Assembly: GCA_963693305.1 (NCBI GenBank)
Contig: OY855903.1
Coordinates: 23,193,255 to 23,257,254, forward strand
Length of the DNA: 64,000 nucleotides
Reading direction: 5' to 3'
Source of the DNA: Meandrina meandrites
Taxonomy: Eukaryota > Cnidaria > Anthozoa > Scleractinia > Meandrinidae
Shown: piece after piece, positions 1 through 9,527 of the stretch
Layout of the letters: each line of letters begins with the position of its first letter
Numbering within the stretch: position 1 is the first letter of the stretch
Translations under genes and position numbers: made by a program
Notes under the pieces: model-generated
The model's database searches: none
What the model saw: the letters and a program-made list of their open reading frames with translations, nothing else
Told to the model about the DNA's origin: nothing

Positions 1-1266
1 CGCACAGCTCTTGAATGAATTGATAATCATTGTTTTGTCCAAGCCATCCCACGCTGCAAGGATCCACTTAACTATCTCTCTCCGGGGTGGAGCACGCATG
101 TTTCCCGCTGCAGTGAAAGAGTGGGCTTCACCAGCCATCCATTCATCATATTTCTCTGTGACATTTGCTTTAAAAGGCTTATTCCAAACCACGTCGGGTG
201 CTTGAATGTATTTCGTACAACCCCCTGGGATGATTAAAGGGTCTATCTTTGACGTGCGAAGTTCTTGTTTGACTGTTTCCATGACGTGGCACTTGAATGA
301 ATCCCACGCCAAAATTCGTCGGGTGAATGAAAACTTCCCCAGAACACTTCTTACCCAGTCAAGGGTCAGCTCTTCGTTCATCCACCCATTAGAAGATGAT
401 GCTACAACACATTTAGCCTTGAATTCTTCATTGAGTAATTTGGTTTCTCTCTTAGCACCAGGAAAGACGATAAAAGGCTTCAATTTCGTTCCATCTGCTT
501 TCGCTGTTAAGCAAACTGAAACCTTCGTCTTCTCGTGACCAGTTGTTTTCATGGCTATCGTGTTGTGGCCGATAGAATCAACAGTTGTATTGGAAAGCAT
601 GTCTTGCCAAACGGCTGTTTCGTCCATTGCTATTATGTCACTGTCATTGCAGGAGAACTTTACACGTAGCCGTCTTGCTTGTAGCACATATGAGATCAGT
701 TTGTCAATTAGTTTTTCGGGATCCTTTTGGGATTCTGTTGTCTTGCGTCGTATACATAACCCATGTCTGGACATGAACTTCTGTACCCATCCAATGCTTG
801 CCGTGAATGTTGGAGGAATTTCCTTTTCCTTGCACTTCTCCTCGTGGAGAAACCTTGCTTTGCTTCTGATCATTTTCCTTGATACACGAAAACCATTAGA
901 ACGTCGTTCATGGACCCATTCCAATAAGACTTCTTCAATATCCAGGTCAAAAGGCTTTCTTCCGGCCCCGTCGAGTCGCTTTCGCTTGCAACTAGCAGAT
1001 TCTAATTTACTCTGGTTTGCTCGCCACTCTCGTATTCTCTTCCGGTCTACGTTGAACTTTTTCGCTGCTTTATAGTTACTATTGCATTCCACGGCAAACC
1101 GTACGGCTTCTAGTTTAAATTCTGTTGAATAAGAATTGATCTTTTTACCAGCATGAGACTGAGAAGCATCAGAGTCTCTGACATGCAGGAAAGATGACCG
1201 TAAAGAAGCTAAAGAACACGATGAATACGCAGTTGGAACTTACCTTGAAGCTGAAAACATTACCAT
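1..1266 (-). CDS. pogo-family (DDE_1) transposase, two exons, cut by left window edge
   Basis: Reading the minus strand from 1177 down to base 1 gives one uninterrupted frame with the layout of a pogo/Tigger/Jerky transposase. It has an N-terminal HTH (FKLEAVRFAVECNSNYKAA), a second CENP-B-like HTH (EEVLLEWVHERRSNGFRVSR), and a DDE core with the three expected Asp contexts: AMDETAVW, LAWDSFKCHV and the Asp in KYIQAPDVVWNKPFK. The start appears to lie in a small first exon (1266-1244, MVMFSAS) with donor AAG/gtaagt at 1243. A 66-bp intron and acceptor gtcag/a at 1178 follow, and the codon phase matches across the junction. Known for the family: cut-and-paste transposition into TA sites. The C-terminus lies outside the window. 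No stop or frameshift is seen in the visible part, so it may be a recent or domesticated copy. The exon 1 call is inference; the DDE call is firm. Confidence 0.85.
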
Positions 1267-1276
1267 GAAGTATCCA

Positions 1277-1507
1277 CTATTTCCGTTGCAGAAGAGCAAA
1301 CTTTTCATGCCTCAGTAGGCTCTTAAACCTTTGCTTGAACTCTTCTTCTTCTTGTGGGTACTTGTTTGCTTTCAGCAACTTGTCAATCAGATAATGGATC
1401 CACAATACATTAGTTGTGGGATTAAATTGCTGCCAGTCATTTCTGTCAATTAAATGGAAAACACATTGTACATTTAACAAACTGGTGCCACATGATACTA
1501 CCATACC
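1277..1507 (-). pseudogene. haspin-like kinase C-terminal exon, copy A (frameshifted)
   Basis: The minus-strand frame carries the haspin C-terminal tail pattern: a VLWIHYLIDKLLKANKYP stretch preceded by an RNDWQQFNPTT segment. This matches the known haspin C-lobe motif NVLWLHYLxDK. A plausible splice acceptor (tctatttaag/gg) sits at 1508. The frame ends early at 1277. Compared with sister copies at 20.9 and 25.4 kb, one base is missing in the CATGAAAAG segment, which destroys the CSSATEI-type terminus. It is the furthest downstream copy, so it would be the natural last exon for the catalytic exon at 7593-9527. However, that exon ends in phase 1 and this one reads best as phase 0, so another exon or a lesion lies between them. 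Haspin identity is by eye. Confidence 0.65.
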
Positions 1508-2118
1508 CTTAAATAGAACGAGTGAAATGTTGCTTTTGGTTTATGTAGAGTGTCTTCTCTTAGTTGTCATACAAGTGAATATCTCCTGTAGAAACAATAT
1601 TTCACAGTATTAATAGGTACATTAAACACTGGTAATGAGAAAACAAAGATCTTGAAAACAAATACCAAGTTGTGAGTTCTAAATCCGCAAAGCGATGTGA
1701 TTTTAAGTTTTAAAGATACTTTCACATGAAGCAGAAACTTGATCCTGCTTTAGCATTTTCAGGGAATTATTTATTCATGGAAAGTAAGAAGAAAAATGAA
1801 GATATTATGAGGTATTTCCAGTTGGTTGCCCATCCACATTTTAAACCCTGCCCAACAGGGCTGAACTCGCGTGATTGGATGTGAGCCAATGCTTTAATAC
1901 AAAAAGTAAAAGTCATGAAACTGGATAAATGCAATTTCTGGTTTCAATGGATCTTTCAAACAATTTAACACAACTGATGTATGTCCTGTCTGTTACAAGA
2001 AGACCATTGACTGAGAAATTAAGACAAAGTGAGCAGGGTTATCGAATTGCAAGGTCGAAGAACAATAATTTGAATCTTGGTCAGTGAGGACTCGCACATC
2101 AAGTTTTTGGAGTAGTAA
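1508..2118. other. intergenic or intronic stretch, nothing recognised
   Basis: AT-rich sequence with short frames only. I see no RNA gene, transposase or reverse-transcriptase signature here. Confidence 0.5.
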
Positions 2119-2311
2119 AGCCCGTTACCCTAGTCCGCACTTAATATTCAAAATGGCCGCCCAAGCCCTAGGACGCACTGAATATTCAAAATGGCCACTC
2201 GAACCCAAGGACGCACTAAATATTCAAAATGGTCTCTCGAACCCTAGGGAGCACTGAATATTCAAAATGGCCACTCGAACCATAAGGTGCACTGAATAGT
2301 TCAAATGGCAG
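2119..2311. repeat. 38-bp tandem repeat, about 4.5 to 5 units
   Basis: Successive units share the core 'gcactgaatattcaaaatgg' followed by a variable 'ccactcgaaccctagga' part. The period is 38 bp and units differ at a few positions. The first (near 2119) and last (2287-2311) are the most diverged. No coding frame follows the 38-bp period, so this is a non-coding minisatellite. Confidence 0.85.
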
Positions 2312-2456
2312 CCGATAAAATAATATTTAAAAGGGGGTTGAGAATGTACAAATGAAACGCGAAAATAAAACATCAAAGACTACACAGAAGGTTAGTTTAA
2401 CCAATGTTTATTACATACTCAAATAACAAATGAATGATAACAGATTATATTATGAT

Positions 2457-3021
2457 TTAGTCAAACACACTATGACAAGGACCTTCTGGAATTTCTATGC
2501 CTTGTTTCTTTCTCTCTCGTCGTTCAATACCTAAGACAAAGTCTATATCTTCATCCTCAAGCCCTTTGACTTCATAAACGTATCATGTTCATTTAACACA
2601 TGTTTGTTTTCTTGCAATGAGACTTGTTTACTTCTTGACTCGTCTTCTTCTTTTGTTAGCCATTTCTATCAATGTAGCCAGTGGAATTCTTGAGAATGTT
2701 GTTGCCAGGGTGGTGTTCATAGCAAGACTACGAATGCTTTCCTTCTTTGCGCGCTTCCTTTTTTTTCATCTTGAGAGTTGATTGTTTCTTTTGTAAAACA
2801 CCCTTTCCAGTGTTCAACTTGTGGTTTCTTTTTGTCTTTGCCAAAGTAGTCCTATTCGTCTGTATGCCTTTTTCCTCAATAAGTACACCGTTTTCGCTTG
2901 GCATGCTTTCAATCACACTTTCTCTTCCTTCTTCGTCACTTTTGCCCGAGTAGAGAATATCGGGTGAGGATACAGATGAAGATTCGTTTTCCATCTTTAC
3001 TGTTTCCATCGCTGGGTGCAA
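2457..3021 (-). pseudogene. hypothetical charged protein, in pieces
   Basis: A frame from 3021 to 2728 starts MHPAMETVKMENESSSVSS and ends in a Lys-rich tail (KMKKKEARKEGKHS). A second readable piece (about 2575-2457) encodes GLEDEDIDFVLGIERRERKK and ends with a stop at 2457. They may be two exons or one frameshifted gene. I do not recognise the family. It starts about 90 bp from the zinc-finger gene on the plus strand at 3113, so the two are divergent neighbours and may come from the same element. Confidence 0.35.
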
Positions 3022-3112
3022 GTGATGTGATCTTTCAATGCTAGGTTTATTTTATTGTTAAACTTATTTTACAATTAAGTGTGAGCAACTAAGTAAGAAC
3101 AGTTTACTCAAA

Positions 3113-4510
3113 ATGAGTGACTCATATCTAAGTAGGCGAGCAACAAAATATCGTGCTCATTACAAGACAGACGAGTATCGAGTGAACATCTACTAGCGTA
3201 TGGGTCATTTTTGTCAATTTTGTCAAAGACCATTTAGCCAAAGTTACAACAGAGACCATCACGAAAGGCAAGGTTGCTCTAAACGTTTAGAGGAAAACAC
3301 CCATCAGAACACAATGTGCAAGATTCGCCAGACGTTTTTGATGATGTGGAAACAGAGGAAGAAGAATATAATCATGAAGAAGACGAGCAAGAAGATGGTG
3401 ATGAAGATGTAGGAGAGGACGATGAATACAGCTCTGATGCTAGTGATTCGGAAAACGGCGAGAGACCTTGGAAAAAGCTGCGTTTCGAGGTTATTGATGA
3501 TCTGAGCTCAAATTATGATGAACAAGTAGAACGGCTCCAGCAAAAAGTCTGTAGCGGTTGCAAAACCGTGCTGCCCGTATCATTCTCAAGCGTGACTCTT
3601 CTAGAGATACTTTTAATGTTTTAGGGTGGACTGACTTAGAAACAAACCGTAACATACACAAATGTGTTTTAGTTTTTAAATGTTTGCATAACTTAGTTCC
3701 TCAGTATTTAAGTAACTATTTCATTAGGAACTACAATGTACATGGTTACAACACTCGAAGGAAGGCTGACCTCCACCTACCCAAACCCAAACTTAGCCTT
3801 GGCAAACGTACTTTTAGATTTTCTGGCACAGCCCTTTTTAATTCACTACCTTGTAAAATCCAAGAAGCTGTATCACTCTCCTCTTTAAAAAATCTTGTCA
3901 AAGCCCATTTTATTTATAGCACCTAATTTATGATATCTATTTTTTTCCCTACCAGTTCATGCTTGTAACTCGTTTCCATTTTTTAAACTCTTTTTATATA
4001 ACTATTTCAACTACTAGACATTATTTTTTTTAAAACTCTATTTTTATAACTATTTTAAACTATTAGACATTTTATATTTTTAGAAATTGTATTTAGCAGG
4101 GCCCCTCTGGATACCAGCCACTGTGCTCAATGGGCCACCCTGCATAAATAAAGTTTTACCTACCTACCTACCTACCAGGACGAGGGTGCGTCTAAAGAGG
4201 TGGCTGAGGCTAAGACCTCCAATTACTTATTACCCACATATAGAAAAAAGTTGCAAGGCTTGTATTTGCATTATCTAAAGTGGATTCGTAATCTCAAAAA
4301 TCTGATCATATACACAAAGAAATCATGGCAACGCTTCGTCGCTATATGGACGACAATGACATGGATTTCGAAGAAGCAGCGGAAGCAGCCGTCGATAAAT
4401 GCAAGTTTTTATTGAACAGAGTTTTTGAGCCAACAGAAGTACCGGACGAATCGTCCAACGAAGAGGCAGACGACAATAGGCATCATCCACTTGTGACAAT
4501 GAAATGGTAG
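3113..4510 (+). pseudogene. C2H2 zinc-finger protein gene, broken by a LINE insertion and frameshifts
   Basis: An N-terminal C2H2 finger (FCQFCQRPFSQSYNRDHHER; Cys-x2-Cys, His-x3-His) is followed by a very acidic segment (EEEEYNHEEDEQEDGDEDVG). A helical C-terminal part with YRKKLQGLYLHYLKWIRNLK and DFEEAAEAAVDKCKFLLNR ends at the stop near 4510. The frame shifts once in an A-run near 3295 and again near 4300. An upstream Met at 3113 is in the finger frame but is followed by a TAG at 3191, so the start may be 3200. A LINE fragment (3541-4174) sits inside the gene, flanked by ccag on both sides. Without it the frame reads on through ERLQ/DEG. The family resembles uncharacterised cnidarian zinc-finger ORFs that I cannot name. 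Confidence 0.55.
3541..4174 (+). mobile_element. 5'-truncated LINE 3' end with (TACC)n tail
   Basis: The frame 3558-3926 encodes the tail of a non-LTR reverse transcriptase: MQNRAARIILKRD, then an LGWTDLETNRNIHKC stretch, then RTFRFSGTALFNSLPCKIQ, as in CR1/L2-type elements. About 240 bp of untranslated sequence follow, ending in repeated tacc. The insertion is bounded by ccag at 3537-3540 and 4175-4178, which I read as a 4-bp target duplication. It interrupts the zinc-finger gene. Confidence 0.8.
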
Positions 4511-4696
4511 TCGTTTTACCATGAACTGAACCCTCTGATATTTGCGTAAAGTTTGCAAGATAAATAAAGCAAGTTATAAGAAAATGCCATTAGCTAGAGT
4601 GGAACAAGTGAAATGTGTTACTGTGAAAATGAATAAAATAATGTTGATACTATGTTGCTGGTGTATCACCTGTTTACCAAAATTTACTCTTTATGA

Positions 4697-5170
4697 TTGC
4701 TCTGAGTTGCTCCGAGCTTGCTCTGAGTTACTCTCAAGTTGCTCCGAGTTACTCTCAAGTTGCTCCGAGTTACTCACAACTTGCTCAGAGTTACTCTCAA
4801 GTTGCTCTGAGTTACTCACAACTTGCTCCGAGTTACTCGGAACTTGCTCCGAGTTACTCTGAGCTTGCTCTGAGTCACTCCCAGCTTGCTCCGAGTCACT
4901 CACAAATTGCTCCGAGTTACTCCCAGCTTGCTCCGAGTTACTCACAACTTGCTCTGAGTCACTCACAACTTGCTCCGAGTTACTCAGAGCTTGCTCCGAG
5001 TTACTCACTACTTGCTCCGAGTTGCTCTGAGTCACTCTCAAGTTGCTCCAAGTTACTCGGAGCTTGCTCTGAGTCACTCTCAAGTTGCTCCGAGTTACTC
5101 TGATCTTGCTCTGAGTCACTCTCAACTTACCCTGAGTTACTCTGTACTTGTTCTGAGTTACTTTCAGATT
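4697..5170. repeat. 21-bp coding-phase minisatellite, roughly 22 units
   Basis: Units are variants of gctctgagttactctcaagtt with a 21-bp period. As 21 is a multiple of three, both strands stay open for long distances: the minus strand reads repeating SNSEQVV (4691-5209) and the plus strand reads SYSQLAP-like heptads. I see no start context, splice sites or non-repeat domain that makes either a convincing gene. Units differ by small changes at fixed positions (tct/tcc, ctc/cac), as expected for an old minisatellite. Confidence 0.9.
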
Positions 5171-5209
5171 GCGTCTGTCGTTGAGAATCGGCTGGTTCCA
5201 ACATCTCAC

Positions 5210-5571
5210 GTCCTTGTACCCAGTCCAGTATGCGTATGCTTAACGGTTAAATTAGTGCAAATGAAACGCAACGCTACTTTGCTAAACTCATTCCCAATCC
5301 TTGATGAAACCCCACATCACGTTTATTCATGGAATCAAACACTATTTTGACGTCACGTGTGGCCCACGCATGTCACCCAAAGGTGAGCCTGCTCGCAGGC
5401 TAAATGATTCTTGATTCGTTGTATTAAATTATCTACAAACACTTTTTTCCCACAGTCCAGGCTACCCACAACAAAAATGCTACAAAAATGCTATGAAATC
5501 TAAATGGCTTCACGAATGACAGACAACTATTTATTTATTTATTTATTTATTTTTGCCGTTATCTCTTTTAT
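5210..5571. other. spacer with (ATTT)n microsatellite
   Basis: No gene is visible. A short (attt)n run lies at about 5531-5552. Confidence 0.5.
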
Positions 5572-6050
5572 TTATATATCCAAGAGACTTGTATGTCTCT
5601 CAACACTTCTTAAAACACCTTGCTGGTTTTTATCTTGACCTAACTTAAATAAATCACTTGTTACAAGCTTTTTCAGTTTTTCACCTATTTTGTGATCATT
5701 GTTCACATGTTGTTTATCGAATGGTGCTAAAAAATCTTGCAAGGTCTTTCCTCTAGCTCTTTCGGATAAGTAAAACAAAGCATAATGTCAGTAAGTATTG
5801 GAATCCGTGGCTTGTAATTGTCCTTTATTGGAGCTAACATCCTCGTTATGTGTTAATACCCATTTTACAAAATCGGAAGGTTTATACAATTTGATTGGCA
5901 ATCCATAACTATCAAAGACTTCACATTGACTCCTTCGAAGATAGGTTCCAGATAGGGATGCTGTTTAGCCAAATAATCTGACTGTCTTGTAGTTTGTGCA
6001 ACAATCTCCATGATTTTTTTTTTACTTATCGTAAATCAAAGCTCCGTTTG
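5572..6050 (-). pseudogene. decayed ORF of unknown family
   Basis: Starting near 6010 (MEIVAQTTRQSDYLAKQHPY) the minus strand reads protein-like sequence in several frames. After one stop it continues in YALFYLSERARGKTLQDFLA to an end near 5572 (VERHTSLLDI). The fragments look like one protein of roughly 150 residues with at least one frameshift and one stop. I do not recognise the domain. The composition resembles ORFs of large DNA transposons, which is only an impression. Confidence 0.35.
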
Positions 6051-6382
6051 GGTCAATTTCTAGGGTGGTTTAAAATTCACCGTAGACAAGGATGGTTACA
6101 ATGTGCCCTGGAGCTGCACCAAACGTAAATGTTTCATCTAAAACCAAGAAAAAAAATTAAGTTCATATTTAGCCTTTGTATTTGTGTCCCAAAAATGTTT
6201 AATCTTAAAATCACCGCTCTTTCACGAGATTACATTTAAAAGAGAATCAATCAATGAAAATGAAAACAATTGATAAACGCTAGGGTCATACAACTCTTTC
6301 TAAACAATCCAAAGACCAAACTAAAATAGCGAGTAAATAACAGTAAATATCTGAAGTAATTAATAAGTAACAATAAACCAAG

Positions 6383-6797
6383 CAAAGTTGAGCCTTTATT
6401 TACGTACTTATTTCGATCAAAGAAAACACTCAATAAAAGGGAAAAGATTAAGTCACGTTTGTAATTATATTTGAATATAATGAAAAGAGAGTTCAAATTA
6501 ATCAACTGTCAATGTCACACTACTTTGATGGCAGAACATTACAGTTAAATTTTACGGGAGAAAACGGAGCGATGACGGCAAAGTTGAGCCTTTATTTTCG
6601 TACTAATTTCGATCAAAGAAAACACTCATTAAGAGGGAGACGATTAAGTTGCGTTTAAGATTATTTTTTAATATACTAATTTACATGTGCAAATGCAAGC
6701 GAGAGTATGAATAAATCGACTAACTTCCTTCAATATTAAACTATTCTGATGGTAGAATAATACAGTTAAATTTTATTAAAAAACGGACCGATGGCAG
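6383..6797. repeat. direct tandem duplication of about 200 bp
   Basis: 6383-6578 and 6579-6797 both begin caaagttgagcctttatt and share blocks including tttcgatcaaagaaaacact and acagttaaatttta near their ends. Divergence and small indels are evident. No coding potential is seen. Confidence 0.75.
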
Positions 6798-7592
6798 CCA
6801 ACTATATACAAAACGAAAAAACTGTCAATTTCTAGCAATCACAATCACTATGTCACCTACTGAGATTGGGCTCTCCTTGTTTTGTTTCTTGCATCTCTCG
6901 TTGGCTCGTTCTCGTAGACTCGGAAGATACTCATGCTGCCATCGCTTTGTGAACTACTATAGCAATCGTTGATGATGCTTCGCTCTTTTTGTCAAGGTCT
7001 GATTAACACTAACAATTTCAAAATGTTGGTTACTTAAAGCATGATCTCGGGGAAAAAAAAACGAAGAATATCAGAAACTTGATAATTAATAACCAGACTA
7101 AAGCAACGCTTGTTTGCGGTGGACCCTTCTTATAAAAGAGACAAAGCTAAACTAGTGTGCGATGCTAGATTACTTCCCGGTGCACTTGACGGGAAAATTC
7201 CTCCCATGCAAACCAACGACCCATGGCAATTAAAAATTATCCTTGCAAAATATAATAATAAATATGCATGAAGATGAAAATACAAAAATGTTAACGGCTC
7301 CGTGGGTGGAGTGATCAACACTTCAACTAGTTGAATCTAAGGTTGTACTATTGCCTGTCATTTCACTGGCAGATGGATACTTGTTCCTGGATTTGGCAAG
7401 GGAATCATCATTGGCAAAGCATTGAGTAGCAAAATGTCTGTCCCTCGGGCAGTTCAAACAAAGTCCTGTGCTTTGAACAAAACCCTCATTCAGTTATTTA
7501 TGATGGGCTGAAATGTGAAACTTCAATTCAGGCTTTAAGTCTAATAAAATAATTCCATGTTTGAATTTGAATATGAATAATTTGGACAGTAC
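6798..7592. other. non-coding stretch, probable intron
   Basis: No frame with recognisable content is present. It lies between the haspin-like catalytic exon (upstream on the minus strand) and downstream repeats. Confidence 0.4.
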
Positions 7593-8325
7593 CTTTCTTT
7601 ATCTGTGAGAGACCAAAGTCAATTAAGCTTACACGGACCCCATGTGACTCTACAATCTTTTTTTGTCCATCTAAAGTACTTTCTAATAAAACTTCCTCTG
7701 TCCTACGGATCAGGACATTTCCCCAGTGGAGATGCTCAAATTCAAGTGCATTCTCGGCCATGGCCAGTCCAAGTACTGACTGGTGTAGGATGCTCCAGGC
7801 CTCCGACAGATCCTTGATTTTAAAACTCTTCAAATCTTCTCCACCATTTTCAAATTCGAAAATTATAAAATGTGACCTTTCACGCGAAAACGTACACTAA
7901 CGGTTTTCCGTTAAACGGCTGAAACGAACGGCTATCGAACGGTCTACGAACGGTTTCCCAAGCCGTTCGAAACGGTTTCATCGAACGGCTGAACGGGTTA
8001 TTAAGTATTCCGAACGGGCAAGCTAACCGTTCGAACGGTTCATGAAATTTCTTGAACGGTTTGCCAAAACGTTCGAACATAGTTTTATTTCAGCAATTTG
8101 TTATTGTTTTAAGCAGCCACACAATCAAAGTATTCAGTTTTTAAAAAACATGCAAACACGCACGTCGCGTAGATCTTGCCAAATTTGCATAAGTTTTGAC
8201 AGCTCTGTAACGCAACACCATTCAATCTGATTTGATCACGTGGGAAAAAGAGTTTGTTGTCTTGACAACAACACTAAAACCCACTGGAAGAAAGCTCTCA
8301 ATAATTCTAGTGAAAAAGTTTCATC

Positions 8326-8955
8326 ATGGCAGATTGTGAGCTACTTGACCTTGATGATGTGCTTGAAAGCGAGGAAATCCTATCTAAAGTAGAAATCTTT
8401 CTTCAAAATGGCTGCGGGTGCTCTTATGGTGCAAAAGGCGGCCAATGTTCCCAGCAATTTTCGAAGGAAGCTGTGCTCTTCAACGTAAACCACTGCCTTG
8501 AGCTCTCACATGGAGAACTCAATCTTGCCATCCTGGCAAACATCCAAGCGTCTACTAACTTTGAAACCACCGGCGAAAAAAGGAAACGAAGTCCACGTTG
8601 TAGTTTCCTTTACCTTAACCGTCCCGTCTGCAAAGATATGTTTTTACATCTGTACGGCATTAGCTACTCGCTTTTTCGCCGATTAAAAGAGCACTATGAA
8701 GAACACGGTCTTTCTCCAAGAGTTCATGGAAATCACAAGAGACTTCCGCACAACACATTACCACAAGCTGTAACGGAGGACGTCAAGAACTTTCTTATGA
8801 ATTACGTTGACGAAAATGCTATTTTGCTTCCTGGCAGAATACCAGGATACAAAAACAATGACATTCGCCTGCTTTCATCGTACGAGACTAAAATGAATGT
8901 ATGGCGTGGATATAAAAAAGTATGCGAACAAACGGGGAAACAGGCTGTTAGCTAA
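8326..8955 (+). CDS. N-terminal transposase-like ORF of the palindrome-rich transposon
   Basis: The 209-residue frame starts MADCELLDLDDVLESEEILS. It has a Cys-rich patch (NGCGCSYGAKGGQCSQQF), a FLHLYGISYSLFRRLKEHYE helix pair and a conserved-looking block LLPGRIPGYKNNDIRLL followed by WRGYKKVCEQ. I recall this arrangement from multi-copy cnidarian and fish ORFs thought to be transposon proteins, which in full length continue into a Cys-rich and catalytic part. Here the frame runs into the palindromic repeats and stops, so the C-terminus is missing. A DNA-binding N-terminal region is the likely role; no catalytic residues are visible. Confidence 0.55.
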   Translation: MADCELLDLDDVLESEEILSKVEIFLQNGCGCSYGAKGGQCSQQFSKEAVLFNVNHCLELSHGELNLAILANIQASTNFETTGEKRKRSPRCSFLYLNRPVCKDMFLHLYGISYSLFRRLKEHYEEHGLSPRVHGNHKRLPHNTLPQAVTEDVKNFLMNYVDENAILLPGRIPGYKNNDIRLLSSYETKMNVWRGYKKVCEQTGKQAVS

Positions 8956-9302
8956 ATTTTGCGAACGGTTCATTAAACCGTTTGAACGGCCTGAGAAATT
9001 TAGCGAACGGTTAACAAAACCGTTCGAACGGATTGAGAAATTTAGCGAACGGTTTCCCAAACCGTTCGAACGGATTGAGACATTTAGCTAAAATACTAAA
9101 ATGAATGTATGGCGTGGATATAAAAAAGTATGCGAACAAACGGGGAAACGGGCTGTTAGCTAAATTTTGCGAACGGTTCATTAAACCGTTTGAACGGCCT
9201 GAGAAATTTAGCGAACGGTTAACAAAACCGTTCGAACGGATTGAGAAATTTAGCGAACGGTTTCCCAAACCGTTCGAACGGATTGAGACATTTAGCAAAC
9301 GG
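8887..9302. repeat. 208-bp tandem duplication carrying palindromes
   Basis: 8887-9094 is repeated almost exactly as 9095-9302. Both contain 'atgaatgtatggcgtgg' and three units of about 42 bp, each holding an AACCGTTCGAACGG-like palindrome. One difference converts cagg to cggg. The duplication explains why the same ORF tail appears twice. It lies in the right subterminal region of the transposon. Confidence 0.9.
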
Positions 9303-9527
9303 TTTCCTAAACCGTTCGAACGGATTGACGATTTTAGCAAACGGTTTTTAAACCGTTTGAACGGTGCAAATTTTTTGGAACGGTATAGCCAAGCCGTTCG
9401 AACGGATGCAAATTTATTTCGAACGGCTTCCGAACAGTCTGGAAACAGAAAACCGTTCGGAAACGGAAAACCGTTAGTGTACATTTTCGCGTGAAAGGTC
9501 ACAAATATTGATTGCTTGGAAATACAT

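Larger units (their letters stand above)
7872..9502 (+). mobile_element. palindrome-rich TIR DNA transposon in the haspin-like exon
   Basis: The two ends are inverted repeats: both read gtgacctttcacgcgaaaa, then continue through tacactaacggttttccgtt with one mismatch. The subterminal regions are packed with variants of the palindrome aaccgttcgaacggtt, spaced about 42 bp apart on the right side. The flanks carry aaat at 7868-7871 and 9503-9506, taken as the target duplication. One ORF (8326-8955) lies inside. The element seems too short to encode a full transposase and may be an internally deleted derivative. The superfamily is not determined; a 4-bp AT-rich duplication alone does not decide it. 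Confidence 0.85.
7593..9527 (-). pseudogene. haspin-like kinase exon (hinge to DFG), split by a DNA transposon, HRD Arg-Asp missing
   Basis: The exon lies in two pieces, 9527-9503 and 7871-7593, separated by a 1631-bp transposon. Removing the transposon and one copy of its 4-bp duplication leaves a continuous 300-nt exon, phase 1 at both ends, with acceptor ctcctcag at 9528 and donor AAAG/gtactg at 7592. It reads through FIIFEFENGGEDL (hinge), LSEAWSILHQSVLGLAMAEN, FEHLHWGNVLI (catalytic loop) and VSLIDFGLSQIKKG (DFG region). Haspin's hallmark FEHRDLHWGN is present except that Arg-Asp is absent, so the catalytic Asp is missing. The metal-binding position is canonical DFG, where typical haspin has DYT. 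Known for the family: haspin phosphorylates histone H3 Thr3. Here activity is unlikely. N-lobe exons are not found in the window. Confidence 0.85.

Noticed and set aside
11..1075. Three plus-strand frames at the left edge
   Set aside because: They are shadows of the continuous minus-strand pogo transposase, which has all family motifs.
4691..5209. Gln/Ser-rich 172-residue protein on the minus strand
   Set aside because: It is generated by a 21-bp minisatellite; the opposite strand is open too and there is no start context or domain.
8875..9502. Phe/Asn/Arg-rich repeat proteins (GNRSLNFSIRSNG and FERPEKFSERL) on both strands
   Set aside because: They come from the 42-bp palindromic units of the transposon end; the palindrome makes both strands open.
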